A stretch of 8,906 bases of DNA from an uncultured Acidobacteriota bacterium (GTDB taxonomy: Bacteria > Acidobacteriota > Blastocatellia > RBC074), in contig CALBSU010000640.1 in the NCBI GenBank assembly GCA_937967285.1, positions 1 to 8,906 on the forward strand. The letters run 5' to 3'. Under the pieces are notes generated by a model that saw nothing but the letters and a program-made list of their open reading frames with translations, made no database searches and had not been told where the DNA came from. A program made the translations under genes and the position numbers. Positions within the stretch are counted from its first letter, which is position 1. Each line of letters starts with the position of its first letter. Positions 1 through 8,906 of this stretch are shown here, one piece after another.

Positions 1-184
<184 letters not shown>

Positions 185-190
185 ATTCAG

Positions 191-198
191 AAAGGCGG
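191..198 (+). promoter_or_regulatory. Shine-Dalgarno site for the TPR gene
   Basis: AAAGGCGG lies 4 bases before ATG 203-205. This places the start at 203 rather than at the GTG at 146, which would translate the inverted repeat array into a hydrophobic leader. Confidence 0.6.
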
Positions 199-202
199 AA
201 AT

Positions 203-1237
<1,035 letters not shown>

Positions 1238-1276
1238 TCTGCGCTCTCTGACGGCACGATCATTCAGTCAACAGAA

Positions 1277-1342
1277 GCGAATGGCCGCGGGTTGGTGTAT
1301 TCGTCTCCCCCGTGCGGGATGCGAGAATTCGCTGCCATTCGC
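1277..1342. repeat. Inverted repeat in the TPR-ATPase gap
   Basis: GCGAATGGC at 1277-1285 is repeated exactly in inverted form as GCCATTCGC at 1334-1342. Allowing one bulged base extends the match by GAA/TTC on the outside. The 48-base loop contains further ATTC-containing words (1299-1302, 1327-1330). The downstream arm runs into more TTCGCC words (1337-1349). There is no T-tract, so it is unlikely to be an intrinsic terminator. It may be a degenerate intergenic repeat of another sequence family. Confidence 0.45.
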
Positions 1343-1370
1343 CTTCGCCTTTTGGAAACGCGATTGAATT

Positions 1371-2643
<1,273 letters not shown>

Positions 2644-2645
<2 letters not shown>

Positions 2646-2649
2646 GGAA
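2644..2649 (+). promoter_or_regulatory. Shine-Dalgarno site for the transglycosylase gene
   Basis: GAGGAA overlaps the TGA of the ATPase gene (2643-2645) and sits 4 bases before ATG 2654. It favours 2654 over the in-frame ATG at 2612 inside the ATPase gene and implies translational coupling. Confidence 0.65.
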
Positions 2650-2653
2650 CTTC

Positions 2654-3624
<971 letters not shown>

Positions 3625-3629
3625 GACTC

Positions 3630-4404
<775 letters not shown>

Positions 4405-4411
4405 TCGGCAT

Positions 4412-4831
4412 ATGAGAATAAGAAGATTGACGATGATCGCGCTTCTTGCGCTTCTGCTTGTGCCGGCCGCATTCGGTTCTGACGACCCGATCAGGGATGC
4501 CGAGGACTCCGCAGCGAAATGGCTCAAGCTGGTGGATGGCGGTCAGTTCGAGCAGAGCTGGGACTCCGCGGCCGACATGTTCAAGAAATCGGTCAGCCGC
4601 GAGGACTGGAAGAAAGCCATCGAGGGGGCGCGCAAACCCCTCGGCTCGCTGAGGAGCCGGAAGGTCAAGACATCCCAGTACATCGTCAACCCGGAAGGCG
4701 CCCCGGAAGGCGAATACGTCATGATCCAGTACGACAGCTCCTTCGACGGCCTCCCGAATGCGGTCGAGACGCTGACTCCGATGAAGGAGAAGGACGGCGT
4801 CTGGCGCGTCTCAGGTTACTTCATCAAATGA
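4412..4831 (+). CDS. DUF4019 family exported protein
   Basis: This is a 139-residue protein. It has an N-terminal signal ([16 protein letters not shown], cut near AFG at 20-22). The single domain matches what I know of DUF4019: [17 protein letters not shown], then [20 protein letters not shown], an [11 protein letters not shown] strand, and a C-terminal WRVSGYFIK. The family consists of small periplasmic proteins, and no biochemical function is established to my knowledge. It is placed 7 bases after the twin-motif gene and 19 before the VWA gene, which supports one transcript. The start is the first ATG, and its Shine-Dalgarno is weak. The ATG eight codons in (4433) would also leave a signal peptide and cannot be excluded. 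Confidence 0.85.
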   Translation: MRIRRLTMIALLALLLVPAAFGSDDPIRDAEDSAAKWLKLVDGGQFEQSWDSAADMFKKSVSREDWKKAIEGARKPLGSLRSRKVKTSQYIVNPEGAPEGEYVMIQYDSSFDGLPNAVETLTPMKEKDGVWRVSGYFIK

Positions 4832-4850
4832 TCCCGGATTCCGTAATCAG

Positions 4851-5858
4851 ATGTTCAGGCAGTATCGATCAATCACGGTAGTTCTTCTCGCGCTCGGCAT
4901 TCTTGTTTCAACCGCCGCAGCCCAGGAGCGCCCGCGAAAGCAGTCCGGCGAAGAATCCACCATCGCAATCGATACCACCGAAGTCCTGCTCCCTGTGACC
5001 GTCCGCGATCGCGACGGTCAGTTCGTGACCGACCTCAGAGCGGAGAATTTCAGCGTCTTCGAGGACGGCGTCCCGCAGCCGATCTCGTCGTTTGCACTCA
5101 AGCGGATGCCCGTCCACGTTGTGCTGCTGATCGATACCAGCAGCAGCGTCACCCGCGAACTCGAGGATTTCAAGCGCGCCGCCTGGCTCTTCATCAGCAA
5201 TCTCGACCCATCGGACAAAGTCTCGCTGATCAGGTTCGACGACAAGGTCGAGCTGGTTCAGGACTGGACCGGCAGCCGTCCGGCGCTCAAGCGCGCGCTC
5301 AACCGGCTCGGTACCGGTATGTTCACGCGCTTCAACGACGCCCTCTACCTGGCGGCACGTGAACAGCTCGGCAAGATCACAGGCCGCAAGGCGATCATCG
5401 TTCTGACAGACGGGATCGACAGCGGACGCGGTTCGGTCTCCGCCGATCGCGCTTTCAGGTCGCTGGTCGAGGAGGAGGTCCCGGTCTATGTCGTCAGCAA
5501 GACCCGCATTCAGGGACAGGCCGAACGCGAAGAACTGGCCTACTATGAAAAATCGTCCGGCGGCCACTTCAATCAGACCCGCGTCGACGGCATCAAGATG
5601 GCCCTCGCTCAACTGGACGTCAGCGAAAAATATCTGACCCGCATCGCCGATGAGACAGGAGGGAGAATCTTCCTGCCCGACAGCTTCGACGAACTGGACA
5701 AGGTCTACCAGCAGGTGGCCGATGAATTGCGCAGCCAGTACGTCATCTTCTACACGCCGTCCAACAGCAGTCGCGACGGAAGCTATCGAGCCGTCCGCGT
5801 AAAAGTCTCAAACCCCGGACTTCATGTGACGACGCGATTCGGTTATTATTCCAGGTGA
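4851..5858 (+). CDS. Secreted VWA-domain protein (acidobacterial VWFA-related family)
   Basis: This is a 335-residue protein. The signal peptide is cut near TAAA/QE at residues 24-25. The leading domain (about 38-85) has [18 protein letters not shown] and [15 protein letters not shown], typical of the acidobacterial VWFA-related family (TIGR03436 as I recall it). The von Willebrand A domain (about 88-300) carries a full MIDAS: DTSSS at 95-99, Thr159 in MFTRF and Asp187 in LTDGID. It ends in YVIFYTPSN and a beta-rich tail finishing GYYSR. Such domains bind protein ligands through a divalent metal. The ligand here is unknown. It is the third gene of the exported cluster. The start at 4851 has no evident Shine-Dalgarno, and translation may be coupled to the gene ending 19 bases upstream. 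Confidence 0.9.
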   Translation: MFRQYRSITVVLLALGILVSTAAAQERPRKQSGEESTIAIDTTEVLLPVTVRDRDGQFVTDLRAENFSVFEDGVPQPISSFALKRMPVHVVLLIDTSSSVTRELEDFKRAAWLFISNLDPSDKVSLIRFDDKVELVQDWTGSRPALKRALNRLGTGMFTRFNDALYLAAREQLGKITGRKAIIVLTDGIDSGRGSVSADRAFRSLVEEEVPVYVVSKTRIQGQAEREELAYYEKSSGGHFNQTRVDGIKMALAQLDVSEKYLTRIADETGGRIFLPDSFDELDKVYQQVADELRSQYVIFYTPSNSSRDGSYRAVRVKVSNPGLHVTTRFGYYSR

Positions 5859-5918
5859 TCTTCCGATCATCATTAGCCCCGCACTAAAAATCCTGCCCCC
5901 GTATTTCAGGTGTTCAAA

Positions 5919-7184
5919 ATGTCGGTACCAACAGCTTCATCCGAAATTCGCCCGGTTACTCGATCCATGACAATGAAACTGGCGATCCTGTTTCTGGTCG
6001 CTATGACGATCCTTGCGGGAATCTACTTTCTGAGGGAAAGAGGCGCCTCGGCCGCGCCGACTACGGCTGAGATAACCGAGCTGGCCCGGAGCACGCCGCC
6101 AGGAGACCGCGAGGCGTGGCTGAAACTCGCCCGCGCCGTGCTGGCTTCCGAAAACGTCATGCCGATGACCGATCCCGAGGAGCCGCTCAACAATCGAGGC
6201 GAGAAATCGCGCGTCGAGCTCGGCTATCAGCTCTTCTTCGATCCGGTTCTGTCCGGCGACAAATCGACCTCCTGCGCATCGTGCCACCATCCCGATAACT
6301 GGATGGCTGACGGTATGCCGAAGGGGGTAGGCCTCGGCGGACGCGGCTACGGCGCGCAGCGCGCCGGAACCGGTCAGGAACTGAAACGCAACACGCCGAC
6401 GATCTTCAATGTCGCCTACAATCCGGTCCAGTTCTGGGACGGCCGCGTCGGCTCGCTCGAGGAACAGGCTCTGGTGCCGCTCTTCGCCGAGGACGAAATG
6501 CACCAGACCAGCGTCGATGAACTTGTCCGCCGGCTGAGGGCGATCCCGGCCTATCGCGAAATGTTCGCCGACGCCTTCGGATTCAATTCAAAACGGGACG
6601 GGTCGGAGATCAACCTGCAGAACATCGCCCGGGCCCTGGCCGCCTTCGAACGCAAGCTCAATATCACCGAGACCAATTACGATCTCTTCGTCCGCGGCCG
6701 CGACGACAAGCTGACGACCGAGCAGCTGCGCGGCATGGTCGTCTTCTTCGGGCAGGGGCAGTGCGCGGTCTGCCACACCCCGCCACATTTCCATGACGGC
6801 GTGCTCTCTTCCATCGGCGTCACTAAATCTCCTCAAAAGGGCGCGCCGCTCGATGACGATCCCGGATTCGGCGCCGTCATCCGCAAACGCGACGGTTTCG
6901 GCATGTTCAAGACCCCCGGCCTTCGCAACGTCAGCCGGACCGGACCTTACATGCACAACGGCGCTTTCAAGACTCTCGAGGAGATCGTCGAATTCTATAA
7001 CGACGGCGGCGGACGCGGGCGCGGCCTCGATGTCTACTCTCAGGATGCCAAAGTGGCTAAACTCGATCTCAACGACCAGCAGAAGAAGGACCTCGTCAGC
7101 TTCATGAAATCGCTCGACAGCCTGACTCCGCCTCCGGTCGTTCCGAAACAGGTTCCCAGCGGATTGCCGGTCGTCGGAAAATAG
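5919..7184 (+). CDS. Di-heme cytochrome c peroxidase (CcpA/MauG family)
   Basis: This is a 421-residue protein. The N-terminus has a hydrophobic stretch (about 20-38, [18 protein letters not shown]), probably a membrane anchor facing the periplasm. Two c-type heme sites are visible: CASCH at about 119-123 and CAVCH at about 282-286. [18 protein letters not shown] lies between them. [17 protein letters not shown] (about 332-348) supplies a candidate Met345 ligand for the high-potential heme. The family reduces H2O2 to water with electrons from a small cytochrome or cupredoxin. Some MauG relatives oxidise protein substrates instead, and the sequence alone does not settle which. It is longer than classical CCPs (about 320-350) at both ends, with a Pro-rich tail. 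I chose ATG 5919, with AGGT about 8 bases upstream. GTG 5910 and ATG 5967 are alternatives, the latter giving a shorter pre-anchor segment. A fur-family gene follows after 98 bases. Confidence 0.88.
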   Translation: MSVPTASSEIRPVTRSMTMKLAILFLVAMTILAGIYFLRERGASAAPTTAEITELARSTPPGDREAWLKLARAVLASENVMPMTDPEEPLNNRGEKSRVELGYQLFFDPVLSGDKSTSCASCHHPDNWMADGMPKGVGLGGRGYGAQRAGTGQELKRNTPTIFNVAYNPVQFWDGRVGSLEEQALVPLFAEDEMHQTSVDELVRRLRAIPAYREMFADAFGFNSKRDGSEINLQNIARALAAFERKLNITETNYDLFVRGRDDKLTTEQLRGMVVFFGQGQCAVCHTPPHFHDGVLSSIGVTKSPQKGAPLDDDPGFGAVIRKRDGFGMFKTPGLRNVSRTGPYMHNGAFKTLEEIVEFYNDGGGRGRGLDVYSQDAKVAKLDLNDQQKKDLVSFMKSLDSLTPPPVVPKQVPSGLPVVGK

Positions 7185-7202
7185 AGGCGCGCCTTCCGCA
7201 TG

Positions 7203-7232
7203 TTTTCAAAACCTGCCCTCGGATGCTATCCT
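7203..7232 (+). promoter_or_regulatory. Possible sigma70-like promoter for the fur-family gene
   Basis: TTTTCA (7203-7208) and TATCCT (7227-7232) are 18 bases apart. Each matches 4 of 6 consensus positions, in the 98-base gap before the regulator. The site is weak and could be chance. No Fur-box-like palindrome is clear. Confidence 0.25.
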
Positions 7233-7282
7233 GAGTTCTCTGAAGTGATACAGTCATCGACCATCCGACGGGATTCTAAATT

Positions 7283-7778
<496 letters not shown>

Positions 7779-7794
7779 GTGGTCGAATCACGGC

Positions 7795-7803
7795 TGATAT
7801 GTT
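7795..7803 (+). promoter_or_regulatory. Possible extended -10 element before the small ORF
   Basis: TGATATGTT fits TGnTATnnT, an extended -10, ending 12 bases before ATG 7816. No matching -35 is seen. If real, the transcript would have a leader of only a few bases, in keeping with the absence of a Shine-Dalgarno. Confidence 0.2.
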
Positions 7804-7815
7804 AATTTTCACCCC

Positions 7816-7944
7816 ATGAAATCCGATTATGACACGGTGGCGAAGAAACTTGTGCTGCTCTGGAATATTCTGCGGGACGTCCTCAGGGGCTACCTGAGCG
7901 GTCAGCCGGTCGATGATCCGCGTCCCCGCAAGGGATGCTGCTGA
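7816..7944 (+). CDS. Small 42-residue protein of unknown function ending in Cys-Cys
   Basis: ATG 7816 to TGA 7942-7944 encodes 42 residues. An acidic and basic start ([11 protein letters not shown]) leads into a likely amphipathic helix (about 8-28, with [12 protein letters not shown] and YL). A Pro/Arg/Asp-rich tail ends in RKGCC. The third positions are mostly G or C, like the neighbouring genes, which supports coding. There is no Shine-Dalgarno. I do not recognise the family. The terminal cysteine pair could bind metal or form a disulfide, which is inference. The ORF lies alone between two same-direction heptamer arrays, 42 bases after one and 3 before the other. It may be real, but its small size and lack of a start signal keep confidence moderate. 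Confidence 0.45.
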   Translation: MKSDYDTVAKKLVLLWNILRDVLRGYLSGQPVDDPRPRKGCC

Positions 7945-7946
7945 TC

Positions 7947-8906
<960 letters not shown>

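Noticed and set aside
4908..5612. Long minus-strand ORF opposite the VWA gene
   Set aside because: It is a shadow of a well-supported gene, with no domain and composition typical of antisense frames.
5910..5918. GTG 5910 as start of the peroxidase
   Set aside because: Its G is part of the AGG likely to be the ribosome binding site for ATG 5919. The difference is only three residues.

Overview
The window reads as a chromosomal segment of an acidobacterium (Acidobacteriota; the class cannot be fixed from here). The main grounds are a secreted von Willebrand A protein of the acidobacterial VWFA-related type, a secreted protein with two copies of the 'LTNE..I..L..AGF' motif that I know mostly from Acidobacteria, a DUF4019 protein, and high-GC third codon positions. 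All genes lie on the + strand. There is no rRNA, tRNA, CRISPR array, transposase or phage gene.

Layout: (1) The last 24 codons of an unidentified gene, then a paired heptamer-repeat island (71-180). (2) A membrane-anchored TPR protein (203-1237), a wHTH-AAA+ ATPase (1371-2645) and a secreted lytic transglycosylase (2654-3574) whose stop codon lies inside the next repeat island (3552-3624). (3) A tight cluster of three exported proteins: twin-motif protein, DUF4019 protein and VWA protein (3640-5858). (4) A membrane-anchored di-heme cytochrome c peroxidase (5919-7184) followed by a Fur-family regulator (7283-7741). (5) A small 42-codon ORF (7816-7944) lying between two same-direction heptamer arrays. 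(6) A deoxyribose-phosphate aldolase with an unusual N-terminal helix (7980-8840), followed by a third paired island that runs into the end of the window.

The most unusual feature is the dispersed AT-rich heptanucleotide family, AGTAGAA/AGTAAAA, in eight arrays at five loci. Every + oriented array starts at, inside or within a few bases after a stop codon. Three loci carry a second array in inverted orientation upstream of the next gene, giving long potential hairpins. Read in the + direction the unit gives stops in all three frames. Read the other way it is open in all three frames and encodes hydrophobic peptides. The architecture resembles the heptanucleotide STRR repeats of cyanobacteria, with a different sequence.

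Functionally, most of the genes concern the envelope and periplasm: TPR assembly, peptidoglycan cleavage, secreted adhesion or scaffold proteins and peroxide detoxification. Fur provides metal-dependent regulation, and DeoC belongs to deoxynucleoside or sugar-phosphate catabolism. The DeoC N-terminus resembles a bacterial microcompartment encapsulation peptide, but no shell gene is visible here. No intrinsic terminator is convincing, and only a few genes have a clear Shine-Dalgarno. No gene-free stretch exceeds 300 bases.
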